Positions 14,693 through 22,597 of a stretch of DNA of 28,023 nt are shown piece after piece. The DNA is taken from positions 1 through 28,023 of the IMG/VR virus record IMGVR_UViG_3300010370_002556. One strand, written 5' to 3'. Numbering within the stretch: the stretch's first letter is position 1; each line of letters begins with the position of its first letter. This stretch comes from a virus. The notes beneath the pieces are model-generated. The model made no database searches and had not been told where the DNA came from. It saw only the letters and a program-made list of their open reading frames with translations. The translations under genes and the position numbers were made by a program.

Positions 14693-15444
14693 AAACTGCA
14701 TTAATAAGACAGCCTGCTGGATTGGGAGATATATTTTATCTTCAAAAGGCCGCTAAAGTATTAGTAAAAAATAATTATAAAGTAATATGGCCACTAGCTA
14801 AAGGTTATGTGTATATTAAAGATTATATTGCAAGCGAAAATATAGAATACTGGGACGAAACAGAAGATTTTCCGTATAAAGAAATGTATGGGCATAACAA
14901 TATACTAAAACTTCATCCCAAAAATCAAGAAGAAACGATTTTTATACCATTTCAAGATGCTGACAGAATAATGGGAAATGTTCCCATGAAATCAAAATAT
15001 CCTTTGGTAGGAGTTAGCGACAACGATTGGCAACAGCATTTTGTGTTTACAAGAAATGTCGATAGAGAAGCACGTTTAAAAGAATATTATGGTTTAAAAG
15101 ATGGAGACGAATTTATATTCATAAACAATAGTTTTGGTTCTCCTCCTGATATCTTTACACGTGAAGTAAATATAACAGATTCTACAACCAAACAAATAAA
15201 AATAGATCCAACAAAATTAAATTATGATAATGGAGATCCGATACATCTTTTTGATTATTGTTGGATATTAGAACACGCAAAAGAAATTCATACAGTAGAA
15301 ACATCATTTTGCTATTTAATAGAAAAATTAAATACAACAGATAAATTATACATGTACTCACGAAAAATAAACGGTAGATCTAGATTTAATGATTTTAGTT
15401 ACATAGATCACATATATAAAAGAAAGTGGTCAACTATATTATGA
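14689..15444 (+). CDS. GT-B fold glycosyltransferase-like protein (heptosyltransferase-like)
   Basis: 251 aa. The N-terminus 'TALIRQPAGLGDIFYLQKAAKVLVKNNYKVIW' resembles the GLGDxxxxxP start of GT9/ADP-heptose transferases and related GT-B proteins. The C-terminal 'LFDYCWILEHAKEIHTVETSFCYLIEKL' resembles their 'A-xxxxxTSxxHL' donor-site helix. The middle is not recognised. It is shorter than true heptosyltransferases (about 320-350 aa), so it may be a reduced relative. AGGAG lies 6 bases before ATG; the start overlaps the previous gene and the stop overlaps the next (ATGA both times). Confidence 0.6.
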   Translation: MKTALIRQPAGLGDIFYLQKAAKVLVKNNYKVIWPLAKGYVYIKDYIASENIEYWDETEDFPYKEMYGHNNILKLHPKNQEETIFIPFQDADRIMGNVPMKSKYPLVGVSDNDWQQHFVFTRNVDREARLKEYYGLKDGDEFIFINNSFGSPPDIFTREVNITDSTTKQIKIDPTKLNYDNGDPIHLFDYCWILEHAKEIHTVETSFCYLIEKLNTTDKLYMYSRKINGRSRFNDFSYIDHIYKRKWSTIL

Positions 15445-16154
15445 TTAATTTAGAAAATGTAACTCTTCTAACAATAGATGGTTCTGGAAATGATCTTAAT
15501 GCTATAAAAGCATTAAAGTATAGTGCTAATAAAATAAAATTTGGAGCTATTAAATATATTACAAGTGGAGATTATATTCCAAATTTTTGTGAAACATTTA
15601 AAATATCTAAATTAACTTGGAATGAATATAACAAATTTTGTATTAAAAATTTAAATGAATATGTAAATACTGACTTTGTGTTATTAATACAATCTGATGG
15701 ATTTGTAATAAATCCAGATAAATGGGATTCTGAATTTTTAAATTATGATTATTTGGGAGCCCCGTGGGGAATGAATAATTTATCTTATAATATACCAAAA
15801 TTTCCAATAATACTAGAAGAATGTTTAAAAAATAAAAAAGTAAATCAAATAGGAAATGGTGGATTTACTTTACGTTCAAAATTATTATTAGAACACATAT
15901 CTACGATGTATAAACCAGAACATAATGGTTTACCAGAAGATGCATTGATATGCAATCTTTATAGAACGGTACTCCAAAATGCTGGATTAAAATTTACAAA
16001 TAATATAGATTTTGCTGCTACTTTTTCATGTGAGGCAACTGTTGTGGATGGAAAAATTTATTCTTCAGATAATAGTTTTGGATTTCATTGCGATGAAACT
16101 CATCCAGATAAAGTAAAACTATTAGATACAATTGAAGAAAAGGAAATATTATGA
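15441..16154 (+). CDS. DUF5672-type glycosyltransferase-like protein
   Basis: 237 aa from ATG 15441, which overlaps the previous stop (ATGA); an in-frame GTG at 15426 would also be possible but lies inside the upstream gene. Conserved pattern: 'VLLIQSDGFVINPDKW' (SDG 85-87), 'YDYLGAPWG' (102-110) and 'GNGGFTLRSK' (138-147), the set I recognise from DUF5672 proteins found in glycan clusters, plus 'PEDALICNLYR' and 'GFHC'. The pattern is GT-A-like, with SDG in the place of DxD. One of the most AT-rich genes here: bases 15601-15660 contain only 8 G/C by my count. Start of a run with the epimerase at 16151 (4-base overlap). Confidence 0.75.
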   Translation: MINLENVTLLTIDGSGNDLNAIKALKYSANKIKFGAIKYITSGDYIPNFCETFKISKLTWNEYNKFCIKNLNEYVNTDFVLLIQSDGFVINPDKWDSEFLNYDYLGAPWGMNNLSYNIPKFPIILEECLKNKKVNQIGNGGFTLRSKLLLEHISTMYKPEHNGLPEDALICNLYRTVLQNAGLKFTNNIDFAATFSCEATVVDGKIYSSDNSFGFHCDETHPDKVKLLDTIEEKEIL

Positions 16155-17191
16155 ATATTTTGATAACAGGTGTTGCTGGTCTTTTAGGTTCTAGATTAGC
16201 AGATTATTTAATAGAAAATGATATTGGTCAAGTTATTGGGATAGATGATTTATCTGGTGGTTATACTGAAAACGTAAATCCAAAAGTTAAATTTTATAAA
16301 CTAAATTTAGCAGATGATAATTATTTAGATAATATCTTTAAAAGATATAAACCAGATTATGTTTTTCATTTTGCAGCATATGCTGCAGAAGGATTGAGTC
16401 CATTTATTCGTTCGTTTAATTATCAAAATAACTTAATAGCTACTGCAAAAATTATCAATAATTGTATAACAAATGATGTAAAACGTTTAATATTTACCAG
16501 CAGTATGGCAGTATATGGAGAAGCTACTCCTCCATTCATTGAAACTTTTTCTCCAAATCCTATAGACCCGTATGGTGTGGCAAAATATGCATGTGAAATG
16601 GACATACAGATTGCTGGTCAACAACACGGATTAGATTGGTGTATAATTAGACCACATAACGTATACGGAGAAAAACAAAATATATGGGATAAATATAGAA
16701 ACGTTCTTGGTATTTGGATGTATCAAGCATTAAATAATAAACCATTAACAATTTATGGCGATGGCGAGCAAACCCGAGCCTTTAGTTATGTTGGAGATTG
16801 TGTTGAATATTTTTGGAAATGTGCTATAGATCCGGTTGCTTCTAAACAAATATTTAATATCGGTGGATTAAAAGAATATAAAATAAAAGATTCTGCCAAT
16901 ATTTTAGCAAATATTATTGGTAATGTAGAGATACAGCATTTACCAGCAAGACATGAAGTTAAGCATGCCTGGGTATCCCATGACAAAGCAAAATTTATTT
17001 TAGGTTTTGATGATTCTAAAACATCATTGGAAACAGGACTTATTAAAATGTGGAATTGGGCAAAGCAACAACCAAAAAGAGAACAATTTATCTGGGATGA
17101 ATATGAAGTAGATAAAGGAATATACGATTTTTGGAAAGTAAATAAAAAAAATAAAACATACATAAGTATGTTACCAGAATTAAAAATATAA
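16151..17191 (+). CDS. NAD-dependent sugar epimerase/dehydratase (GalE-like, extended SDR)
   Basis: 346 aa. Rossmann motif GVAGLLG (Gly7, Gly10, Gly13), acidic ribose-binding 'GIDDLSGG' (Asp32), 'FHFAAYAAEG', catalytic Ser in 'TSSMAVYGE' (117-124) and the YxxxK pair (Tyr141, Lys145) are intact. 'IRPHNVYG' and 'YGDGEQTRAFSYVGDCVEYFWK' are the usual substrate-domain blocks of UDP-glucose 4-epimerase-like enzymes. It probably interconverts or modifies a nucleotide sugar for the adjacent transferases. The C-terminal ~40 residues (EQFIWDEYEVDKGIYDFWKV...) extend beyond a usual GalE. AAGGA precedes the ATG. The substrate cannot be fixed from sequence alone. Confidence 0.85.
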   Translation: MNILITGVAGLLGSRLADYLIENDIGQVIGIDDLSGGYTENVNPKVKFYKLNLADDNYLDNIFKRYKPDYVFHFAAYAAEGLSPFIRSFNYQNNLIATAKIINNCITNDVKRLIFTSSMAVYGEATPPFIETFSPNPIDPYGVAKYACEMDIQIAGQQHGLDWCIIRPHNVYGEKQNIWDKYRNVLGIWMYQALNNKPLTIYGDGEQTRAFSYVGDCVEYFWKCAIDPVASKQIFNIGGLKEYKIKDSANILANIIGNVEIQHLPARHEVKHAWVSHDKAKFILGFDDSKTSLETGLIKMWNWAKQQPKREQFIWDEYEVDKGIYDFWKVNKKNKTYISMLPELKI

Positions 17192-17203
17192 GAAAATAAT
17201 ACA

Positions 17204-17830
17204 ATGAACATAAATGATAAAATTTTTAATTTTTTTTTAGAGTTAGTAAAAACAAAATCTGATATAAATGAACATCTAGCTACTCTTTTAGAGTATGCAT
17301 CAAAATGCGAACACATAACAGAATTGGGTTCAAGATGGATGGTATCAACCTATTCTTTTGTGTTAGGAAAACCTAAAACTATGATATCGGTGGATCTACA
17401 CCATCCATCAAAATGGGATAATCAATATAATACTCAAACTAGATTTGAAGATATAAAAGAATTTTGTGCAAACAATGATATCAATTATAAATTTATTCAA
17501 GGAAATACTTTAAATTTAAATATAGATACAACTGATCTATTATTTATTGATACTTTTCATATTTATAAACAACTCAAAAAAGAACTAGAATTGCACGGAA
17601 ATAAAGCAAAAAAATATATTATTTTTCACGACACAACTACATACGGAAGTACCGATGAAGATTCTGGAGATGAACAAATTGGAATCAATAATGAAGATAT
17701 TTTTATTGGATTAGAAAATAAAACAGGATTAAATCCAGCAATTAATGAATTCTTAGATGCAAATCCTCAATGGTCTATAGAAAAAATTTTTGAAAATTGT
17801 AATGGTTTGACTATCTTAAAAAGAAAATAA
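17204..17830 (+). CDS. Class I methyltransferase-like / cephalosporin-hydroxylase-like protein
   Basis: 208 aa. 'HITELGSRWMVSTYSFV' (ELGSR 40-44) is a SAM-binding motif I; 'ISVDLHHP' would be motif II; 'DLLFIDTFHIYKQLKKELEL' (about 111-130) and 'YIIFHDTTTYG' (139-148) match the 'FIDGxHxYxxxxxDL---G-IIxHD' pattern of methyltransferase_24/cephalosporin hydroxylase-like families, whose members often O-methylate sugars in glycan clusters. His-Asp (142-143) may bind metal. Weakly resembles the protein at 21374-22009. No Shine-Dalgarno is evident. Function in glycan methylation is inference from context. Confidence 0.68.
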   Translation: MNINDKIFNFFLELVKTKSDINEHLATLLEYASKCEHITELGSRWMVSTYSFVLGKPKTMISVDLHHPSKWDNQYNTQTRFEDIKEFCANNDINYKFIQGNTLNLNIDTTDLLFIDTFHIYKQLKKELELHGNKAKKYIIFHDTTTYGSTDEDSGDEQIGINNEDIFIGLENKTGLNPAINEFLDANPQWSIEKIFENCNGLTILKRK

Positions 17831-17835
17831 TTATT

Positions 17836-18741
17836 ATGAAAATTTTTAAACAAGACACAGATATAATACTTCAAGGACCCATATATAAAAATATTATTAA
17901 TGGTGTGGAAATTGATACATTAGATATTGCTAATGAATTTTCAAAAGCATGGTTTGTTAATAAGGTTATTGTATCTACTTGGATAGGAGAAACAATACCT
18001 AAAAAATATGAAAATAATAAAAAAATAGTAATAATACAGAGCGAAAAAATAACACCACATTATAATAATATGAATCTTCAATTAAAAAGTACCAAAGAGG
18101 GACTAAAATTATGTTCTTCTAAATACACTGTTAAGATGAGAAGTGATCAATATATATTTCCTAATTCATTAAATATGATGAAAGCATTTGTTGATTTTTA
18201 TATTAATGATAATATAATGTCTTATATAAACGGAAAAACACCAAAAGGGCATATTTTTGTCCATGGTATAGACGCAAATAATCCATATCTTGTTCAAGAC
18301 CATATTTTTTGGGGTTATACTGAAGATATGAACGAAGTATTTTCTTGTGATTATTTGGAACAATATATTTTAGATCTACCTCCAGCTGGAGACGATGGTT
18401 CTTATTATAAAGATAAATTAAATATGCCTTCTTGGATAGGTTTAAATTATATGAAAAAATTTGATACTAGAACCGAACATCACTTTAATAATCAATCTGA
18501 ATATTTGCATACAATTTCTTCTAAAAGAAATGATGCTATGACAGTTTATGCAGAAATACGTGATAAAATATTTAAAACATTTCCAAAAATTGATATGTTA
18601 TGGATAAAACGATATCCCATTGATGCTGGTCAATTTCCATATGCGATGTATATGATACAAAATCAATACTATTATGAAGAACAAGTAGAAAAAACAGAAT
18701 GCAAATTTAATCCACAAAAAGGATTTTCTAAATTTTTTTAA
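17836..18741 (+). CDS. WavE-family lipopolysaccharide-type glycosyltransferase
   Basis: 301 aa. 'DIILQGPIYKN' (QGP 13-15), 'NKVIVSTWIGE' (STW 47-49), 'NNMNLQLKSTKEGLKLCSSKYTVKMRSD' (up to 104) form the WavE pattern: QGP, then S-W, then N-QxxST--GL--A-xxYxxKxRSD. The family takes part in LPS core and O-antigen synthesis in bacteria, e.g. Vibrio. The C-terminal half (RTEHHFNNQSEYLHTISSKRN and 'MLWIKRYPIDAGQFPYAMY') is less familiar. It is not membrane-anchored. The stop codon TAA is part of the late-type octamer preceding the next gene. Confidence 0.78.
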   Translation: MKIFKQDTDIILQGPIYKNIINGVEIDTLDIANEFSKAWFVNKVIVSTWIGETIPKKYENNKKIVIIQSEKITPHYNNMNLQLKSTKEGLKLCSSKYTVKMRSDQYIFPNSLNMMKAFVDFYINDNIMSYINGKTPKGHIFVHGIDANNPYLVQDHIFWGYTEDMNEVFSCDYLEQYILDLPPAGDDGSYYKDKLNMPSWIGLNYMKKFDTRTEHHFNNQSEYLHTISSKRNDAMTVYAEIRDKIFKTFPKIDMLWIKRYPIDAGQFPYAMYMIQNQYYYEEQVEKTECKFNPQKGFSKFF

Positions 18742-18748
18742 ATAAATA
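18741..18748 (+). promoter_or_regulatory. Late-promoter-like octamer AATAAATA, 5 bases before ATG
   Basis: AATAAATA (7 of 8 to TATAAATA) starts at the last base of the upstream stop codon and ends 5 bases before the ATG at 18754. No Shine-Dalgarno is present; the region upstream is a T run. Same octamer-to-ATG gap as at 2047 and 24870. A chance match in AT-rich sequence is possible. Confidence 0.42.
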
Positions 18749-18753
18749 ATACC

Positions 18754-19458
18754 ATGAACAATCTACAATTATTTGCTGACGGAATAAAGCCCGATAAACA
18801 ATATATGGATACTATAATGGATTCCTACGGAATAGTAGGATATACTTGCAATCCAACATTAGTAAAACAATTTGTTCCGATGTCATATAAAGACTATTGC
18901 ACAAGTATAATAAAAAATTCTAGAAATTATTCTGTTTCTATACAAACATTATCTAGTAATTTAGAAGAAATATACCAACAGGCAAAAACAATAAGTTTGT
19001 GGGGAAATAATGTATATGTTAAAATTCCAGTAATAACAGAAAATAAACAAGACACTTCTGAGATTATAATAAAATTATTAGAAGAAGGAATAAAGATCAA
19101 CGTAACGTCTATTTTTACACCAGAACAAGTTGAAAGATTAATAAAAACTGGATTAAATAAGACTCATGATTGTATTTTATCTATTTTTTGTGGAAGAATT
19201 GCAGATACGGGATTAGTGCCAAATGACGTAATCTCTAAAATTAATGATAAATTACAAGAACGAGGAAATATTAAATTATTATGGGCAGGTAGTAGAAGTT
19301 CTTTAGATATACATTTTGCTGCACAATACTGTGATATAATAACTTTACCCCAAAGTATTATTGATAAATTAAAATTAAAAAGCAAATCTCTAGAAGAATA
19401 TACTCTAGAAACAGTAAAAATGTTTGCTAACGATAGTAAAATATTTACTTTAGATTAA
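18754..19458 (+). CDS. Transaldolase / fructose-6-phosphate aldolase family protein
   Basis: 234 aa, the size of the short TalC/FSA-type enzymes (about 220). 'LQLFADGIKPD' (Asp9), 'GYTCNPTLVKQF' (transaldolase TTNPxL block), 'YVKIPVI' with the Schiff-base lysine Lys90, 'INVTSIFTPEQV' and 'KLLWAGSRS' follow the family's order. Cyanophages carry talC to redirect host carbon flow, but here the gene is embedded in a glycan island and directly precedes a nucleotidyltransferase-phosphatase-kinase fusion. It may therefore make or cleave a keto-sugar phosphate that feeds nucleotide-sugar synthesis. That role is inference; an auxiliary metabolic role is the alternative. Confidence 0.82.
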   Translation: MNNLQLFADGIKPDKQYMDTIMDSYGIVGYTCNPTLVKQFVPMSYKDYCTSIIKNSRNYSVSIQTLSSNLEEIYQQAKTISLWGNNVYVKIPVITENKQDTSEIIIKLLEEGIKINVTSIFTPEQVERLIKTGLNKTHDCILSIFCGRIADTGLVPNDVISKINDKLQERGNIKLLWAGSRSSLDIHFAAQYCDIITLPQSIIDKLKLKSKSLEEYTLETVKMFANDSKIFTLD

Positions 19459-19473
19459 ATTAAAGAGGAATAA

Positions 19474-21342
19474 ATGAGCACAATAACTGTAGTATTTCCT
19501 ATGGGTGGAGAAGGACAACGATTTGGCAATAAGTTTAAACCATTTTTAAAAATATTTGATAAAACATTTATAGAATTAGCAATAAATCCTTTTTTAAAAC
19601 ATAAGGAATTGATTAAAGAATTTGTGTTTATTGTGAGAGAGGATCATTACAATCAATTTAATATAGAAAATAAATTCAAAGAATTTAATCTTCCAATACC
19701 ATATTCTATAAAAACAATAACAAAAACAAACAGCCCGATAGAAACAATCAATGAGTGGTTAAAAACTAATATACAAAATGTTATTTTTTGTGATTGTGAT
19801 CATTCTGTAGATGTAACACCAATATTTTCTAATTTAGAACACAAACACGATTGCATAATCATGGGGTATAATATTTTGATCGATGAAGTAGCAAGTTGGA
19901 GTATAGCTGCATCTTACAACGGAAAGGTAAATGCAATAGCAGAAAAACAAGTCCCAACAACTTCAGATCAAGATAAAATAAATGGAGTAATTGGTTGTTA
20001 TTATTTTAAAGAATACAGTGTACAAACGACAAATAACAAATACATTTCTGATGTTATATCAAATTTAATAAATCAAAATAAAGACGTACGAATAGTAGAG
20101 TGCAAAAAAGCAGATTTCTTTGGTGATCCAAAAAGATTAAATAATCTATACAAAGAAAAAAATGCAAACACTATTTTTTGTGACATTGATGGAACTATAA
20201 TAAAACACGAAAATATTCCAAATTATAAATCTGGATTTCAATTATTAGATGGAGCAAAAGAAAAAATAAAAGAGTGGAGAAAAGATAATAATTGTTTTAT
20301 AGTATTAACAACGAGTAGAGACGAGCAATTTAGACCAGAATTAGAATTACTATTAAAGAATAATGATATAATTTATGAGAATTTAGTAATGGGATTGCCT
20401 CCGGGCCCTCGTCATTTAATCAATGATAAAAAACCATACTCAAATAAAACCATGGCTTTGGCACACGAAGTTGAACGAGATGTTGGTATAAAAAATTTAA
20501 ATCTCGGTCATAGTATGGCTATTTTGCACGAACAAAATAATTTTATAGTTAAAACACTACCTGATAATTTTTCAGAATATCAAAAAAATAAATTTAAATC
20601 ACAATACGAATCAATGAAAAATATATCGGAATCTAATTATTCTTACTGTGTTCCTAAAATAGGCGAATTCAATAATAATCAATATTCAATGGAAAATTTA
20701 ATAGGTTATTGTGGTTTACATTTAGTAACAAATGATGAGAGATATACTATTTTACAAAAAGTATTTAATACAATCAAAGATTTGTATGATTTTACAACAC
20801 CTACTTCTGGATGGTTAGCTCAATATTTGGAAGAAAAAATATATTCAAAACAAAAAACTATAAATGATTTAGGATTAGAGTACGAATGTAAAGAAATATT
20901 TGATTTGATTAATAAATTAGATAAGAATAAATTACAACTATTAGAACCAAAAATGTTAACTAATTTTTATTTTGGTGATTTGACTTATGAAAACATATTA
21001 ACAAACGGAAAAGATTTTAAATTTATAGATTTTGATAATGACAATAGACCCGGAGTGGCAGAACAAGATTTGGGAAAATTATTACAATCATATTTAACAA
21101 AATATGAATGGTGGGATGAAGAAGAATCACCAGAATATGCATCAAAAGAATACGATCTTATAATAAGATTTTATGCAGATCTTTTAAATGAACCATATAT
21201 TCGCGTTGTTAATAAAGGAAATTTTTATTGTGCTATGCATCTATTTAGAATGATACCATATCAGGCAAATAAAAATATAAAAAGAGCTAAACGAGCTATA
21301 AATATGTGTAGAGTATTCCTTGAAAGCGTTAAAACTATTTAA
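19474..21342 (+). CDS. Three-domain fusion: nucleotidyltransferase - HAD phosphatase - APH-type kinase
   Basis: 622 aa. Domain 1 (1 to ~230): NTP_transferase, 'TVVFPMGGEGQRFGNKFKPFLKIFDK' (GxGxRFxxxxPK-like) and 'VIFCDCDHSVD' (metal-binding Asp residues). Domain 2 (~232-350): HAD phosphatase, DxD of CDIDGT (Asp237, Asp239), 'VLTTSRDEQ' and 'GPRHLINDKKP', the form found in capsule-synthesis phosphatases. Domain 3 (~350-622): aminoglycoside/choline kinase-like, 'FGDLTYENIL' (catalytic-loop Asp502, Asn507) and 'KFIDFDND' (Asp519, metal ligand). Kinase, phosphatase and nucleotidyltransferase in one chain could turn a sugar or polyol phosphate into an NDP-activated form. A good Shine-Dalgarno (AAAGAGGA) precedes the ATG. 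The substrate is unknown; heptose, glycerol-type or choline-type molecules are all possible. Confidence 0.85.
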   Translation: MSTITVVFPMGGEGQRFGNKFKPFLKIFDKTFIELAINPFLKHKELIKEFVFIVREDHYNQFNIENKFKEFNLPIPYSIKTITKTNSPIETINEWLKTNIQNVIFCDCDHSVDVTPIFSNLEHKHDCIIMGYNILIDEVASWSIAASYNGKVNAIAEKQVPTTSDQDKINGVIGCYYFKEYSVQTTNNKYISDVISNLINQNKDVRIVECKKADFFGDPKRLNNLYKEKNANTIFCDIDGTIIKHENIPNYKSGFQLLDGAKEKIKEWRKDNNCFIVLTTSRDEQFRPELELLLKNNDIIYENLVMGLPPGPRHLINDKKPYSNKTMALAHEVERDVGIKNLNLGHSMAILHEQNNFIVKTLPDNFSEYQKNKFKSQYESMKNISESNYSYCVPKIGEFNNNQYSMENLIGYCGLHLVTNDERYTILQKVFNTIKDLYDFTTPTSGWLAQYLEEKIYSKQKTINDLGLEYECKEIFDLINKLDKNKLQLLEPKMLTNFYFGDLTYENILTNGKDFKFIDFDNDNRPGVAEQDLGKLLQSYLTKYEWWDEEESPEYASKEYDLIIRFYADLLNEPYIRVVNKGNFYCAMHLFRMIPYQANKNIKRAKRAINMCRVFLESVKTI

Positions 21343-21373
21343 ATGATTGCTTCTAAAATAGAAAGTACTAATG

Positions 21374-22009
21374 ATGTTAAATTTTAATAAATTACACGGA
21401 AATGCATTTTCAGAAAATCATTTTAACTTTGATGTTGATTGTGATGCCCTTATGTCTGTTAATACAAGAATATTAGCAGGAGGAGCATCTCAAGCATTTT
21501 CTGCATTTAAATTACTAGAAAATCTTATAGTAACAGAAAAACCAGAATATGTGGTTGAAATAGGCTCCCAAAAAGGAGGCTTATCGGTATATCTTGCAAC
21601 CACGGCGTGTGTTAGTGAACAGTTTTTATTTCATACATTTGAAATAAATAAAACTGCTTGGTATGATAGAGCAAATGAAGGTGCAGGTCATTGGTTTGAA
21701 AAGATGGAAACGATATGCCCATATTGTAAATCGTTTGAGATGAATATTTTTTCTGAAATTGCTCGTGATATTATCATAGAAAATATTAAAAAATATAAAA
21801 CATTAATAATATCTGATGGTGGAAATAAACCTTTAGAAATACAAATATATTCACAATTTTTAAAACCGGGAGATTTGATAATGGGCCATGATTTTGGTAT
21901 AGAAATTCATGACTTTATGATAGATAAAACGGTTTTAGAAGAATTTCAACCATGGTCTGATAGATTTATGAACAGTGGAACAACTTTTAAAGTATTTAAG
22001 AAAAAATAA
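21374..22009 (+). CDS. Class I methyltransferase-like / cephalosporin-hydroxylase-like protein
   Basis: 211 aa from the second of two tandem ATGs (21371 and 21374; either may be used). 'EYVVEIGSQKGGLSVYLATTA' is a SAM-binding motif I (EIGSxxGG), 'HTFEINKTAWYD' motif II, and 'TLIISDGGNKPLEIQIYSQFLKPGDLIMGHDFG' matches the 'ISDG-NK---E---Y---LKPGDIIMVHDF' block of cephalosporin-hydroxylase-like proteins. A CPYC pair lies in the middle. The family includes sugar O-methyltransferases of polysaccharide clusters. No Shine-Dalgarno is clear in the 31-base gap upstream. The substrate is unknown. Confidence 0.7.
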   Translation: MLNFNKLHGNAFSENHFNFDVDCDALMSVNTRILAGGASQAFSAFKLLENLIVTEKPEYVVEIGSQKGGLSVYLATTACVSEQFLFHTFEINKTAWYDRANEGAGHWFEKMETICPYCKSFEMNIFSEIARDIIIENIKKYKTLIISDGGNKPLEIQIYSQFLKPGDLIMGHDFGIEIHDFMIDKTVLEEFQPWSDRFMNSGTTFKVFKKK

Positions 22010-22010
22010 A

Positions 22011-22577
22011 ATGAATTCAAATATTAATAACAACCATGATGCATTTTCTAAAATTTTAAACGAAAATTTAGAAAAAATTAGTAGATTAAAAGATATAACT
22101 TCTGCAATTGAAGCAGGTACCTATCGTGGGGATAATGCTGTTAGATTAGCAACTATGTTTGAAGTTGTAGAAACAATAGAATTATATCCAGACTATAATC
22201 CATATGATGGCAAATCATTAAGAGAAGTTCACGAAAATATAAAAAAACAACATCCAAATATCAATTTTATATACGATAATAGTGTAAATGCTCTAAAAAC
22301 ATTACTAACTGATAATCCCGATACTTGTTATTTTATATTATTAGATGCACATACAGCAAATTATTCTCCTATGATTGACGAATTAAATGCTATAAAAACT
22401 TACAGCAAAAGAAATGATCATATAATAATGATTGATGATTGTAGATTTTTATCCAAAAATGGATTTTATACCGGTTATCCTACGTTTGAAGAAATGCAAA
22501 CAGCAATTTTAAATATCAATCCTAATTATGTGATAGAAAATACTAAAAAAGGAAATGATATTCATTTAATTTACTGA
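22011..22577 (+). CDS. Class I methyltransferase-like protein
   Basis: 188 aa from ATG 22011, one base after the previous stop; an earlier in-frame ATG (21975) lies inside the upstream gene and was rejected. 'TSAIEAGTYRGDNAVRLATMF' (EAGTYRG 34-40) is a SAM motif I, 'VVETIELYPDY' the acidic motif II, and 'YFILLDAHTANYSPMIDEL' (LDAH 111-114) with 'DHIIMIDDCR' gives the metal/acceptor pattern of small-molecule methyltransferases. With the genes at 17204 and 21374 it makes three Rossmann methyltransferase-like proteins in one island. Its stop codon lies in the GATAAATA octamer upstream of the epimerase. Confidence 0.66.
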   Translation: MNSNINNNHDAFSKILNENLEKISRLKDITSAIEAGTYRGDNAVRLATMFEVVETIELYPDYNPYDGKSLREVHENIKKQHPNINFIYDNSVNALKTLLTDNPDTCYFILLDAHTANYSPMIDELNAIKTYSKRNDHIIMIDDCRFLSKNGFYTGYPTFEEMQTAILNINPNYVIENTKKGNDIHLIY

Positions 22578-22583
22578 TAAATA
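22576..22583 (+). promoter_or_regulatory. Late-promoter-like octamer GATAAATA before the epimerase
   Basis: GATAAATA (7 of 8 to the late consensus) overlaps the upstream stop and lies 14 bases before the ATG at 22598. A Shine-Dalgarno (GAGGTGAT, from 22587) lies between the octamer and the ATG, so this gene has a conventional ribosome binding site, unlike the genes with 5-6-base spacing. Confidence 0.45.
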
Positions 22584-22597
22584 CTTGAGGTGATATT

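Noticed and set aside
18754-19458. Interpretation as a cyanophage-type talC auxiliary metabolic gene proving a cyanobacterial host
   Set aside because: The family call stands, but the gene is in a sugar-nucleotide context and no photosynthesis or pentose-phosphate partner genes are visible, so host and role cannot be concluded from it.
21975-22010. ATG at 21975 as start of the methyltransferase-like protein
   Set aside because: It is inside the preceding gene; ATG 22011 directly after that gene's stop is more likely.
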